Shown here: positions 1-8,163 of the stretch, piece after piece | How positions within the stretch are numbered: the first letter of the stretch is position 1 | Layout: each line of letters opens with the position of its first letter | The notes under the pieces: generated by a model | The model's database searches: none | What the model saw: the letters and a program-made list of their open reading frames with translations, nothing else | Told to the model about the DNA's origin: nothing | From: Sphingomonas sp. PP-CE-1G-424 | GTDB lineage: Bacteria > Pseudomonadota > Alphaproteobacteria > Sphingomonadales > Sphingomonadaceae | NCBI RefSeq assembly: GCF_004341085.1 | Contig: NZ_SLXW01000002.1 | Span: forward strand, 248,001 to 312,000 | DNA length: 64,000 bases | Direction of reading: 5' to 3' | Translations under genes and position numbers: made by a program

Positions 1-3
1 CAT

Positions 4-59
4 GAGCATTCTCCTCGCGGGACCGGTCTACACCAAACCCGCGAGGCGAACGAATGCTC
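4..59 (-). promoter_or_regulatory. Two-tier hairpin covering the ribosome binding site of an off-window gene
   Basis: Read on the minus strand, positions 59-53 (GAGCATT) pair with 10-4 (AATGCTC), and 46-38 (CCTCGCGGG) pair with 21-13 (CCCGCGAGG). The loop is about 16 nt. A good Shine-Dalgarno sequence (GAGGAG) lies in the 3-prime arm, followed by an ATG at position 3 that would open a gene continuing beyond the window. The stem follows the helicase stop directly. It could be a terminator, although no T-run is present, or an element that hides the start site of the next gene. The pairing is visible; the function is inferred. Confidence 0.45.
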
Positions 60-60
60 C

Positions 61-1500
61 TTAGCGTGCCGAGCTCGGGCCCGCGCCGCGGCTCGGACCA
101 CGACCACCACCGCCGCCGCCAGCCGGACGACCACCGCCGCCCTGACCGCCGGGACGACCACCGCCCTGGGGACGACCGCCGCCGCCGCCCTGACCGCCGC
201 CACCCTGGCCACCACGGCTCGCACCTGCATAGTTGCGGCCGGTCGTACCGGTCGCCCGCGGCGAATGCGTCGCACGCGGCCGTGCCGGATCGCGCGGACG
301 GTCGATCCGGACCTCGGGGTCGGCACCCATCGTCTTCACGCGCGTCTGCTTGATCTGGTTCGACAGGTTGACGAAATCGTCCGGCAGCGACCGGACCTGG
401 ACCTTCTGGCGGGTGATCCGCTCGATGTCGCGCAGGTAGGCCTTCTCGTCATCCGCGCAGAACGCGACGGCGATTCCGCTGGCGCCCGCACGCGCAGTAC
501 GGCCGATGCGGTGGACATATTGCTCGGCGACGTTCGGCAGCTCGAAGTTGATGACGTGGCTGACGCCGGAGACGTCGATGCCGCGTGCGGCGATGTCGGT
601 CGCGATCAGGACCTTGACCTTGCCCTGCTTGAACTCGCCGAGGGCCCGCTCACGCTGGCCCTGGCTCTTGTTGCCGTGGATCGCGTTCGAGGCGATGCCA
701 TTGCCCGCGAGCAGCTTCACGACGCGGTCGGCGCCATGCTTGGTGCGCGTGAACACGAGCGCGCGATCGATCGCCGGATCGGCCAGCGTGATCGTCAGCA
801 GCGCCTGCTTTTCCGACTGGTTGCAGAAGGTAACATACTGGTCGACGCGCTCGGCGGTCGTCGCAGCGGGCTTCACCGACACCGTCTTAGGGTCGAGCAG
901 GAACTGCGACGCCAGCTCACGGATCGCGACCGGCATCGTCGCCGAGAAGAACAGCGTCTGGCGCTTCTTCGGCAGCATGCGGACGATCTTCTTCAGCGCG
1001 TGGATGAAGCCGAGGTCCATCATCTGGTCGGCTTCGTCGAGCACGAGGATCTCGATCATCGACAGGTTCACGAAGCCCTGCTCGATCAGGTCGATCAGGC
1101 GGCCCGGCGTGGCGACGAGGATGTCGACGCCGCGGCTCATGTCCTGGCGGTTCTTGTTGATGCTGGTGCCGCCGAACACGGTCGTCACCGACATCTTGCT
1201 GAACTGACCATAGGCGCGCGCGCTGTCGGCGATCTGGCTGGCGAGTTCGCGCGTCGGTGCGAGCACCAGCATGCGGCAATGCGTCGGCAGGACGCGCTTC
1301 TGGTTTTCGGTCAGGCGCTGGATCGACGGCAGCACGAATGCGGCGGTCTTGCCGGTGCCGGTCTGCGCGATGCCGAGCAGGTCGCCGCCCTCGAGCAGGA
1401 TCGGGATCGACTGGGCCTGGATCGGCGTCGGCTCGGTATAGCCCTTGGCTTCGAGCGCACGGACGAGCGGCTCGGCAAGGCCGAGGTTTGCAAATGACAT
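61..1500 (-). CDS. rhlE: DEAD-box ATP-dependent RNA helicase, RhlE type
   Basis: This is a 479-residue superfamily 2 RNA helicase of the kind that unwinds short RNA duplexes in RNA decay, ribosome assembly or cold adaptation. The Q motif is at residues 3-28 and Walker A (AQTGTGKT) at 45-52. DEAD lies in VLDEADQMMD near 155, SAT near 188, and the C-terminal helicase motif HRIGRTARAG is present. The last 80 or so residues are a low-complexity Gly/Arg-rich tail, probably an RNA-binding extension. The start at 1500 (MSFANLGL) was preferred over an upstream in-frame ATG because it begins at the conserved Q-motif leader. The 225 bp upstream holds no gene. Confidence 0.93.
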   Translation of the reverse strand: MSFANLGLAEPLVRALEAKGYTEPTPIQAQSIPILLEGGDLLGIAQTGTGKTAAFVLPSIQRLTENQKRVLPTHCRMLVLAPTRELASQIADSARAYGQFSKMSVTTVFGGTSINKNRQDMSRGVDILVATPGRLIDLIEQGFVNLSMIEILVLDEADQMMDLGFIHALKKIVRMLPKKRQTLFFSATMPVAIRELASQFLLDPKTVSVKPAATTAERVDQYVTFCNQSEKQALLTITLADPAIDRALVFTRTKHGADRVVKLLAGNGIASNAIHGNKSQGQRERALGEFKQGKVKVLIATDIAARGIDVSGVSHVINFELPNVAEQYVHRIGRTARAGASGIAVAFCADDEKAYLRDIERITRQKVQVRSLPDDFVNLSNQIKQTRVKTMGADPEVRIDRPRDPARPRATHSPRATGTTGRNYAGASRGGQGGGGQGGGGGRPQGGGRPGGQGGGGRPAGGGGGGRGPSRGAGPSSAR

Positions 1501-1725
1501 GAATAGTCTCTCAAATAGATGCCGGGCTCGCGAATCCACACAAGGACGCGCGAGGGGCGGTGGTGTTTTGACACCCCGCGTGAAAAGGGAAGCCCGTTGG
1601 AAACGACCGAGGCGGAGCTAAGACCGTAAAGGTCCAATCACGCTGCATTACGCTTCGATGAGCGCCATCTGGCGTATCATCGTCGAAAAGTCAACCTGCG
1701 GCGCCGATCGGGACCCGTGGCGGTG

Positions 1726-2454
1726 TCAGCTCCGGATCTGTCCCAGGTGCAGATAGCGTTCGTTGAACTCCGCGGCATCCCGCAGGCGGGGCCAGTCGGT
1801 CACGCTGACCTGACGCTTCTTGCGCGCGATCAGGCCGTCCGATTCGAGCGATTTCAGCACGCGGTTGACGTGCACCGGGGTCAGCCCGAGCGCATCGCCG
1901 AGCTGCTCCTGCGTCATCGGCAACTCGTACGCCATCCCGCCTCCCAAGGCTGATGTCTTGAACCGCACCGAGAACTCGCACAGCAGATGCGCAAGCCGGC
2001 TGCGCGCGTTGCGCCGCCCGACGTTGAGCAACCATTCGCGGTGGATCGACGCTTCGACCAGCGCGTCGATCCACAACGCCTGACCCGCCGCCGGGCACGT
2101 CTCGATGAACTGCCGCAACGCCACGATCGGCACCTCGGCCAGCGTCAGCCGGGTCAGCGCCTGGATATCGTGATCGGATTCATCGAGGAACAGGTTCTGC
2201 AGGTCGACGAACTCGCCGGGCATCAGGATCGACACGATCTCGCGTTCGCCATTGGGCGTCAGCTTCTGGCGATAGGCGAGGCCGTCGAGGATGAACGCGC
2301 ACCGGGTAGGGCGCTGGCCCTCACGCAGCATATACGTCGACGCATCGAGCGTCCGAACCTTGAACGGCAACGCGGCGATTTGAACGCGATCGTCCGCACG
2401 CAGCGTCGTTCGCGACTCGAATTTCCGTATAACCTGTTCAGTCACGGTGGACAT
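1726..2454 (-). CDS. Crp/Fnr-family transcriptional regulator
   Basis: This is a 242-residue cytoplasmic regulator. An N-terminal cyclic-nucleotide-binding-like beta roll (about residues 30-130, with the pattern PNGEREIVSILMPGEFVD) is followed by a long dimerisation helix. A C-terminal winged helix-turn-helix (about 175-215, LPMTQEQLGDALGLTPVHVNRVLKSL) completes it. I see no N-terminal cysteine cluster of the FNR 4Fe-4S type, so oxygen sensing through such a cluster is unlikely. It resembles the large sphingomonad group of Crp/Fnr regulators with unknown ligand. The start at 2454 (MSTVTEQ) was chosen over an upstream in-frame ATG because the extension has no family-like sequence. Targets cannot be read from the sequence. 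Confidence 0.85.
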   Translation of the reverse strand: MSTVTEQVIRKFESRTTLRADDRVQIAALPFKVRTLDASTYMLREGQRPTRCAFILDGLAYRQKLTPNGEREIVSILMPGEFVDLQNLFLDESDHDIQALTRLTLAEVPIVALRQFIETCPAAGQALWIDALVEASIHREWLLNVGRRNARSRLAHLLCEFSVRFKTSALGGGMAYELPMTQEQLGDALGLTPVHVNRVLKSLESDGLIARKKRQVSVTDWPRLRDAAEFNERYLHLGQIRS

Positions 2455-2512
2455 ATCCACGTGCACTCTCCGCATCCAGGGCAGGAGCACTCGTTTCTCG
2501 CTGTCACCCTCT

Positions 2513-2551
2513 CTGGGATAGCGCGTCGCAAGGGAACGCACCTTATCCCAG
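2513..2551. promoter_or_regulatory. Inverted repeat upstream of the Crp/Fnr gene
   Basis: CTGGGATA at 2513-2520 and TATCCCAG at 2544-2551 form a perfect 8-bp inverted repeat with a 23-nt spacer. It lies 60-100 bp upstream of the regulator start. It could be an operator, for example for autoregulation, or an RNA hairpin in the leader. Only the symmetry is observed. Confidence 0.3.
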
Positions 2552-2660
2552 GATTGAGAAGCATGACAAAACCCATGTTATATTATCGCGACGCATTCGC
2601 GCGGTGCGTCGAGTCGGCGCCGCGCGGCTAAATCGGCTTAAGACATGGGACGATTTGGGG

Positions 2661-2906
2661 TCAGAGCGGTGAGCTGTCGCCGGGTTCGTCGATCGTGACG
2701 GCAACCGCCAGAAGCACGCTGCCTCGATCGTTGCGGACCGCCACACGGAAGCGCGCGCCATGACGGGCGATCGCCGGATGGTCGCTAAGATAGTCGCCCG
2801 CGAAGATCACCGCCTGGACGCGCGCTTCCTCGTCGTCGGCCAGATCGGTACCGTCGTCGTCGTTGACGTGTTTATGGTTGTCGATGTCGAAGAAGTATCT
2901 GGGCAT
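2661..2906 (-). CDS. DUF6894 family small protein
   Basis: This is an 81-residue protein starting MPRYFFDI, the usual opening of DUF6894 proteins common in alphaproteobacteria. It continues with an acidic stretch (NDDDGTDLADDEEA) and a typical middle region in which Ala-rich helices alternate with hydrophobic strands. The function of the family is unknown. The start at 2906 was chosen because the MPRYFF motif normally forms the N-terminus. The gene stands alone, divergent from the hydrolase gene at 3058, so the 151-bp gap between them probably holds both promoters. Confidence 0.7.
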   Translation of the reverse strand: MPRYFFDIDNHKHVNDDDGTDLADDEEARVQAVIFAGDYLSDHPAIARHGARFRVAVRNDRGSVLLAVAVTIDEPGDSSPL

Positions 2907-3057
2907 GCTCGACTTCCTCAACCGTTACGCAGGCCTGTTTGTATCAGGCCGGAAATCGCTCCGCTCTTACTAAAATCAGGTTTCTCGGGCGCGGCGTGCT
3001 CGACTTGAACTCCGTCACGGGCGTAGGATGCGTGCAAACATATAGAGGATCCGCACC

Positions 3058-4077
3058 ATGAAACTGGCCAGCCTGAAGCATCCCGACGCCACCCGCGGAC
3101 GAGACGGGAAGCTCGTGGTCGTCTCCAACGACCTCGCCTGGTACGCCGATGCGAGCCATATCGCGCCGACGCTGCAGGCCGCGCTCGACGACTGGGACCG
3201 GCTTTCGATCGACCTCAAGAACCTGTCGACCGATCTCGAGCACGAGATGATCCCGATGCGGCGCTTTCATGAGCATGACGCCGAGTCGCCGTTGCCGCGT
3301 GCGTATCAGTGGGCGGATGGCTCGGCCTACGTGAATCATGTTGCGCTCGTGCGACAGGCGCGCGCGGCGGAGATGCCCGACAGTTTCTGGCACGACCCGC
3401 TGATGTACCAGGGTGGCTCGGACGGGTTCCTCGGCCCGCGCGATCCGATCCCGCTCGCCGACGAGTCCTGGGGCTGCGACATGGAGGGCGAGGTCGTCGT
3501 CGTCACCGGCGACGTCCCGCTCGGCGCGAGTCGCGACGAGGCGCTGGCGGCGATCCTGCTGGTCGGGCTCACGAACGACGTGAGCTTGCGCAACCTGATC
3601 CCCGGCGAGCTCGGCAAGGGCTTCGGCTTCTTCCAGTCGAAGCCGGCCAGCGCATTCTCGCCCGTCTTCGTCACGCCCGACTCGCTGGGCGACTGGTGGA
3701 AGGACGGCAAGCTCCACCGCAAGCTGATGGTCGATCTCAACGGCCAGCCACTGGGGCGCGCCGAGGCGGGCGAGGACATGACGTTCGATTTCGGCACGCT
3801 GGTCGCGCACGCCGCCAAGACCCGAAAGCTCGGCGCAGGGACGATCGTCGGCTCGGGCACCGTATCGAACCGCGGTGCCGATGGTGGTCCCGGCAAGTCG
3901 GTAGCCGAGGGTGGCGTCGGCTACTCCTGTCTCGCCGAAGTGCGGACCATCGAAACCATCCAGGGCGGCAAGCCCGTCACGCCGTTCCTCAAGCAGGGTG
4001 ACGTCGTCCGCATCTGGGCGGAGGACGACAAGCGCCATCCGATCTTCGGCGTGATCGAACAGACCGTCGGCGGCTGA
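3058..4077 (+). CDS. Fumarylacetoacetate hydrolase family protein
   Basis: This is a 339-residue enzyme of the FAH superfamily, whose members cleave C-C bonds in acylpyruvate-like compounds using a bound divalent metal. The acidic metal-site strand is visible in WGCDMEGEVVVVTGD near residue 140. The following region (LVGLTNDVSLRNL), the FGFFQSKPASAFSP segment and the C-terminal GDVVRIWAED are also typical. The length fits the single-domain form seen in sphingomonads, close to fumarylacetoacetase of tyrosine degradation. No other tyrosine-pathway gene is adjacent, so the exact substrate is open. It is encoded alone, with an ATG start after GAGGATCC. Confidence 0.82.
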   Translation: MKLASLKHPDATRGRDGKLVVVSNDLAWYADASHIAPTLQAALDDWDRLSIDLKNLSTDLEHEMIPMRRFHEHDAESPLPRAYQWADGSAYVNHVALVRQARAAEMPDSFWHDPLMYQGGSDGFLGPRDPIPLADESWGCDMEGEVVVVTGDVPLGASRDEALAAILLVGLTNDVSLRNLIPGELGKGFGFFQSKPASAFSPVFVTPDSLGDWWKDGKLHRKLMVDLNGQPLGRAEAGEDMTFDFGTLVAHAAKTRKLGAGTIVGSGTVSNRGADGGPGKSVAEGGVGYSCLAEVRTIETIQGGKPVTPFLKQGDVVRIWAEDDKRHPIFGVIEQTVGG

Positions 4078-4081
4078 ATTC

Positions 4082-4138
4082 TGCGGAGGGGGAGAAAAAT
4101 CCGCGCGGCACATCGTGAATGCGCAACTCCCCCTCGCA
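4082..4138 (+). terminator. Possible terminator after the FAH-family gene
   Basis: GAGGGGGAG at 4086-4094 and CTCCCCCTC at 4127-4135 can pair over 9 bp, just after the stop codon at 4077. The loop is long (about 32 nt) and no clean T-run follows, so this is a weak call. Confidence 0.3.
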
Positions 4139-4215
4139 ATCTGCGTTGAAATTTAATAACAAGCTTCGGTAAGAGTGTTCCGCGGTCACAGCGGCCTCAT
4201 GGAGATGGAATCACG

Positions 4216-5505
4216 ATGGCAAGCGAGCATCCGCGCGCCAATTTGCAGCCACTTACGCTGCATATCCCCGAGCCGAAGTTCCGCCCCGGCGACGCGGTGG
4301 ACTTCGCCGAAGTCGACGTGCCGCCCGCCGGCGAGGCGCGCCGTCCCGACACCGCAGACAAGGCGTCCGACTTCATCGATCTCGCCTATACGCTGGTCCG
4401 CGTGCTCGATGACGACGGCAACGCGGTCGGCCCGTGGGACCCCAAGCTCTCGCCCGACGTGATGCGCCGGATGTTGCGCAGCATGGCGCTGCTCCGCGCG
4501 TTCGACGAGCGCATGTTCCGCGCCCAGCGGCAGGGCAAGACCAGCTTCTACATGAAGGCGCTCGGCGAGGAGGCGGTCGCGGTCGCGGCGGCCTACGCGC
4601 TCGATTACGAGGACATGTGCTTCCCCTCCTACCGCCAGCAGGGGCTGTTGATCGCGCGGGGCTGGAGCCTCGTCGACATGATGAACCAAATCTATTCGAA
4701 CACCGCGGACAGGCTCGGCGGCAAGCAGCTGCCGATCATGTATTCGGTCAAGGAAGCCGGGTTCTTCTCGATCTCGGGCAACCTCACGACGCAATATCCC
4801 CAGGCGGTCGGCTGGGCGATGGCCTCGGCGGCTAAGGGCGACACGCGGATCGCCGCGACTTGGTGCGGTGAAGGCTCCACTGCCGAGGGCGACTTCCACT
4901 CGGCGTGCACGTTCGCCGCGGTCTACCGCGCGCCGGTGATCTTCAACGTCGTCAACAACCAGTGGGCGATTTCCAGCTTCTCCGGGTTCGCCGGCGCTGA
5001 GGCGACGACCTTCGCAGCGCGCGCGGTCGGCTACGGCATCGCTGGGCTCCGGGTCGACGGCAATGACGCGCTGGCAGTCTATGCCGCGACCGAATGGGCT
5101 GCCGAGCGCGCGCGGACCAATCAGGGCCCGACGCTGATCGAGCACTTCACCTACCGCGCGGAAGGCCACTCGACCTCCGACGATCCCGGCCAGTATCGCA
5201 GCGAGGGCGAACCCAACGCCTGGCCGCTCGGCGACCCGATCAAGCGCCTCAAGGACCATCTCATCGCGATCGGCGAATGGGACGAGGAGCGCCACGCGGC
5301 ACAGGACAAGGAACTCGCCGAGCAGGTCAAGGCCGCGCAGAAGGAAGCCGAGAAGAACGGCATCCTCGGCCACGGCCTGCACCAGCCGCTCGAGTCGTTG
5401 TTCGACGGCGTGTTCGAGGAAATGCCCTGGCATCTGAAGGAGCAGCGCCAGCAGATGCTCGATGAAGAAACGGCGTCAGGCCGTCCGTGGGATCGCAAGG
5501 CATGA
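4216..5505 (+). CDS. bkdA1: Branched-chain 2-oxoacid dehydrogenase E1 component, alpha subunit
   Basis: This 429-residue thiamine-diphosphate subunit of the complex oxidises the keto acids of Val, Leu and Ile. The ThDP-binding stretch starts at GEGSTAEGDF near residue 218 and ends at the VVNNQWAIS segment near 240. The PSYRQQG motif near 135 and the HSTSDDPGQYR loop near 320 match the BCKDH E1-alpha family, not pyruvate dehydrogenase. The start at 4216 follows GGAATCACG. It overlaps the E1-beta start by an ATGA junction, so the subunits are probably translationally coupled. A 138-bp gap with an AT-rich stretch precedes it and is the probable promoter. Confidence 0.9.
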   Translation: MASEHPRANLQPLTLHIPEPKFRPGDAVDFAEVDVPPAGEARRPDTADKASDFIDLAYTLVRVLDDDGNAVGPWDPKLSPDVMRRMLRSMALLRAFDERMFRAQRQGKTSFYMKALGEEAVAVAAAYALDYEDMCFPSYRQQGLLIARGWSLVDMMNQIYSNTADRLGGKQLPIMYSVKEAGFFSISGNLTTQYPQAVGWAMASAAKGDTRIAATWCGEGSTAEGDFHSACTFAAVYRAPVIFNVVNNQWAISSFSGFAGAEATTFAARAVGYGIAGLRVDGNDALAVYAATEWAAERARTNQGPTLIEHFTYRAEGHSTSDDPGQYRSEGEPNAWPLGDPIKRLKDHLIAIGEWDEERHAAQDKELAEQVKAAQKEAEKNGILGHGLHQPLESLFDGVFEEMPWHLKEQRQQMLDEETASGRPWDRKA

Positions 5506-6569
5506 GCGACATGATCGAGGCACACGAGTCCGAAACAACGGACGCCGAACCCACCACTCGCATGAACATGATCCAGGCGATCAACTCCGCCATGGACATC
5601 ATGATGAAGCGCGATCCGGACGTGATCGTCATGGGCGAGGACGTCGGCTATTTCGGCGGCGTTTTTCGCGCGACCGCCGGGCTCCAGGCCAAGCATGGCA
5701 AGACGCGCGTGTTCGACACCCCGATCACCGAATGCGGCATCATCGGCGTCGCGGTCGGGATGGGCGCGTACGGCCTGCGCCCCGTCCCCGAAATCCAGTT
5801 CGCGGACTACATCTATCCCGCGCTCGACCAGCTCGTCTCCGAAGCCGCACGCCTGCGCTACCGCTCCGCCGGCGAGTTCACCTCGCCGATCACGGTGCGC
5901 TCGCCGTTCGGCGGCGGCATCTTCGGCGGCCAGACGCACAGCCAGTCGCCGGAGGGGCTCTTCACCCACATGTCCGGCATCAAGACCGTGATCCCCTCGA
6001 CGCCCTATGACGCCAAGGGCCTGCTGATCGCCGCGATCGAGGATAACGACCCGACGCTCTTCTTCGAACCCAAGCGCATCTATAACGGCCCGTTCGACGG
6101 CTATTGGGATCGCCCGTCGCAGAACTGGTCGAAGCATCCGGCCGGCGAAGTCCCGACCGGCTATTACAAGATCGAGCTCGGCAAGGCGAAGATCGTCCGC
6201 GCGGGCGAAGCGCTCACCATCCTCGCCTACGGCACGATGGTCCATGTCTGCACGGCCGTCGTCGCCGAAGCCGGGATCGACGCCGAGATCGTCGACCTGC
6301 GCACGCTCGTGCCGCTCGACATCGAGACGATCGAAGCGTCGGTGAAGAAGACCGGTCGCTGCATGATCGTCCACGAGGCGACGCGCACCAGCGGCTTCGG
6401 CGCGGAGCTGTCGGCGATCGTCCAGGAACGCTGTTTCTACCATCTCGAAGCGCCGATCGAGCGCGTGACCGGGTTCGACACGCCGTACCCGCACAGCCTC
6501 GAATGGGCGTATTTCCCGGGGCCGGTCCGCATCGGCGAAGCCCTGAAAAAGATCATGAAGGACGCATAA
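5502..6569 (+). CDS. bkdA2: Branched-chain 2-oxoacid dehydrogenase E1 component, beta subunit
   Basis: This is the 355-residue E1-beta partner. It has the transketolase-like pyrimidine-binding fold (MNMIQAINSAMDIMMKRDPDVIVMGEDVGYFGG), the PEIQFADYIYPALDQL helix and a C-terminal transketolase domain ending EWAYFPGPVRIGEALKKI. The start ATG at 5502 overlaps the E1-alpha stop (ATGA). It also sits inside the usual N-terminal extension of about 20 residues before TRMNM. Its product joins E1-alpha to form the decarboxylase that transfers acyl groups to the lipoyl arm of E2. It is separated from E2 by a repeat element. Confidence 0.9.
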   Translation: MSDMIEAHESETTDAEPTTRMNMIQAINSAMDIMMKRDPDVIVMGEDVGYFGGVFRATAGLQAKHGKTRVFDTPITECGIIGVAVGMGAYGLRPVPEIQFADYIYPALDQLVSEAARLRYRSAGEFTSPITVRSPFGGGIFGGQTHSQSPEGLFTHMSGIKTVIPSTPYDAKGLLIAAIEDNDPTLFFEPKRIYNGPFDGYWDRPSQNWSKHPAGEVPTGYYKIELGKAKIVRAGEALTILAYGTMVHVCTAVVAEAGIDAEIVDLRTLVPLDIETIEASVKKTGRCMIVHEATRTSGFGAELSAIVQERCFYHLEAPIERVTGFDTPYPHSLEWAYFPGPVRIGEALKKIMKDA

Positions 6570-6588
6570 TGGTGCCTTCACCCACCCC

Positions 6589-6663
6589 CGTTCGCTTCGA
6601 GCGCAGTCGAGAAGCCTCCGGTATCCCTCACGCAAGTTTCTCGACTTCGCTCGAAACGAACGG
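6589..6663. repeat. Palindromic repeat (TCGACTTCGCTCGAAACGAACGG type) inside the bkd operon
   Basis: The left arm runs from CCGTTCGCTTCGAGCGCAG at 6589 and is answered by the right arm TCGCTCGAAACGAACGG ending at 6663. The arms are nearly perfect reverse complements around a loop of about 22 nt. The element fills the gap between E1-beta and E2. The E2 start at 6673 therefore has no strong Shine-Dalgarno sequence. I know this sequence type as a frequent intergenic repeat of sphingomonads. Confidence 0.75.
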
Positions 6664-6672
6664 AATTTTCTG

Positions 6673-8037
6673 ATGGCCCGCTTCACCTTCAAGCTGCCGG
6701 ACATCGGCGAAGGCATCTCCGAGGCCGAGATCGTCGCATGGCACGTCGCCATCGGCGACCGTGTCGAGGAAGACTCGCCGATCGCCGACATGATGACCGA
6801 CAAGGCCACCGTCGAGATGGAATCGCCGGTGACCGGCGTGGTCGTCGAACTCGCGGGCGAAGTCGGCGACCAGGTGTCGATCGGTGCCGCGCTGGTGGTG
6901 ATCGAGACGGACGCGGTCGACGCCGCAGACGAAGTCGTCGCCGCGCCGCTGACGTCGGCGCAGACCGAGACGGCGGAACAATACGAAGCCGAAAACCCCG
7001 GCGTCGAAGAGGTGGTTGAGACACCTCCCTCTCCCCTCCGGGGAGAGGGTCGGGGTGAGGGGCAGCCCCAGGCGGAAACGCCGGCAACGGCCCCAACCCC
7101 TCACCCCAGCCCTCTCCCCGCAGGGGAGAGGGAGCAGAAGGCGCACGCCGCTCCCGCGGCTGAGACCGAGCAGAAGGCGCACGCGCTCGCATCCCCCGCA
7201 GTCCGCGCCCGCGCGCGTGATCTCGGCATCGACCTCGCCTCGGTAAAGACCGACTCCGACCGCGTCCGCCACGCCGACCTCGACGCCTATCTCCGCTACG
7301 GCTCCGGCGAAGGCTATCACCCCCCGCACGCGTCACGCGCCCGCGAGGACCAGCCCATCAAGGTCATCGGCATGCGTCGCCGCATCGCCGAGAACATGGC
7401 CGCGTCGAAGCGCGCGATCCCGCACTTCACCTATGTCGACGAGATCGACGTCACCGCCCTCGAAGCGATGCGCGCCGACCTCAACGCCAACCGCGGCGGC
7501 CGCCCCAAGCTCACCATGCTGCCGCTGATGATCGTCGCAATCTGCAAGACGATCCCCGACTTCCCGATGCTCAACGCGCGCTACGATGACGAAGCGGGCG
7601 TGGTCACGCGCCACGGCGCCATCCACCTCGGTATGGCCGCGCAGACCGACGCGGGGCTCACCGTCCCCGTGATCCGGGACGCACAGGACCGCAACGTCTG
7701 GCAGCTCGCGACCGAGATCACCCGCCTCGCCGAAGCCGCGCGCGCCGGCAAGCTCGCCCCCAGCGAAATGGGCGGCGGCACGATCACTGTGACCTCGCTC
7801 GGCCCCCTCGGCGGCATCGCCACGACCCCGGTGATCAACCGCCCCGAAGTCGCAATCATCGGCCCCAACAAGATCGTCGAACGCCCGGTGTTCAAGGGTG
7901 ATGAGGTGGTTCGCGCCAAGCTGATGAACCTGTCGATCAGCTGCGACCACCGCGTCGTCGACGGCTGGGACGCGGCAAGCTTCGTGCAAGGGTTGAAGAA
8001 GTACCTCGAAACCCCCGTCCTGCTCTTCGCGGACTAA
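6673..8037 (+). CDS. bkdB: Dihydrolipoamide acyltransferase, E2 of the branched-chain 2-oxoacid dehydrogenase complex
   Basis: This is the 454-residue E2 core. The lipoyl domain is at residues 1-80, with the lipoylated lysine in MMTDKATVE at Lys44. A variable linker follows at about 95-170, then the E1/E3-binding domain at about 174-210 (ASPAVRARARDLGIDL). The catalytic acyltransferase domain ends the protein, with the active-site HRVVDGWD (His426). The linker contains a translated palindromic repeat (residues 117-156), separately listed. The E2 scaffold transfers branched acyl groups to CoA. The E3 flavoprotein it needs is not encoded nearby. The start at 6673 (MARFTFKLPDIGEGI) is the family N-terminus. 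Confidence 0.92.
   Translation: MARFTFKLPDIGEGISEAEIVAWHVAIGDRVEEDSPIADMMTDKATVEMESPVTGVVVELAGEVGDQVSIGAALVVIETDAVDAADEVVAAPLTSAQTETAEQYEAENPGVEEVVETPPSPLRGEGRGEGQPQAETPATAPTPHPSPLPAGEREQKAHAAPAAETEQKAHALASPAVRARARDLGIDLASVKTDSDRVRHADLDAYLRYGSGEGYHPPHASRAREDQPIKVIGMRRRIAENMAASKRAIPHFTYVDEIDVTALEAMRADLNANRGGRPKLTMLPLMIVAICKTIPDFPMLNARYDDEAGVVTRHGAIHLGMAAQTDAGLTVPVIRDAQDRNVWQLATEITRLAEAARAGKLAPSEMGGGTITVTSLGPLGGIATTPVINRPEVAIIGPNKIVERPVFKGDEVVRAKLMNLSISCDHRVVDGWDAASFVQGLKKYLETPVLLFAD
7022..7134. repeat. Palindromic GC-rich repeat inserted in frame in the E2 linker
   Basis: CCCTCTCCCCTCCGGGGAGA and, about 90 bp later, CCTCTCCCCGCAGGGGAGAG are copies of the same arm, with GGTGAGGGGC answered by CCCCTCACCCC between them. 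The element is translated as SPLRGEGRGEG...TPHPSPLPAGERE and keeps the reading frame. Related elements sit in intergenic DNA at 42530-42679 and more loosely at 8052-8157. Confidence 0.8.
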
Positions 8038-8051
8038 GTCCGGAACTGTTT

Positions 8052-8157
8052 CCCCCCCCCCCTGGAAGGGAGGGGCCGGGGGTGGGTTGGCTGCTGGGCG
8101 AACAAGACGCTTGCCAACTGGGCGATCCACCCCAACCCTCCCTTCCAGGGAGGGCGA
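8052..8157. repeat. Inverted repeat between bkdB and the thiolase gene
   Basis: CCTGGAAGGGAGGG near 8061 pairs with CCCTCCCTTCCAGG near 8138-8151, and GGGTGGG pairs with CCACCCC further in. The element separates two convergent genes and may end transcription from both sides. It begins with a tract of 11 C residues (8052-8062), a place where sequencing or replication length errors are likely. Confidence 0.65.
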
Positions 8158-8163
8158 AGGAGC

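Noticed and set aside
265..1497. Long plus-strand ORF opposite the DEAD-box helicase
   Set aside because: It is a GC-rich shadow frame with Arg/Asp/Ala-rich composition and no family motif; the helicase on the other strand is certain.
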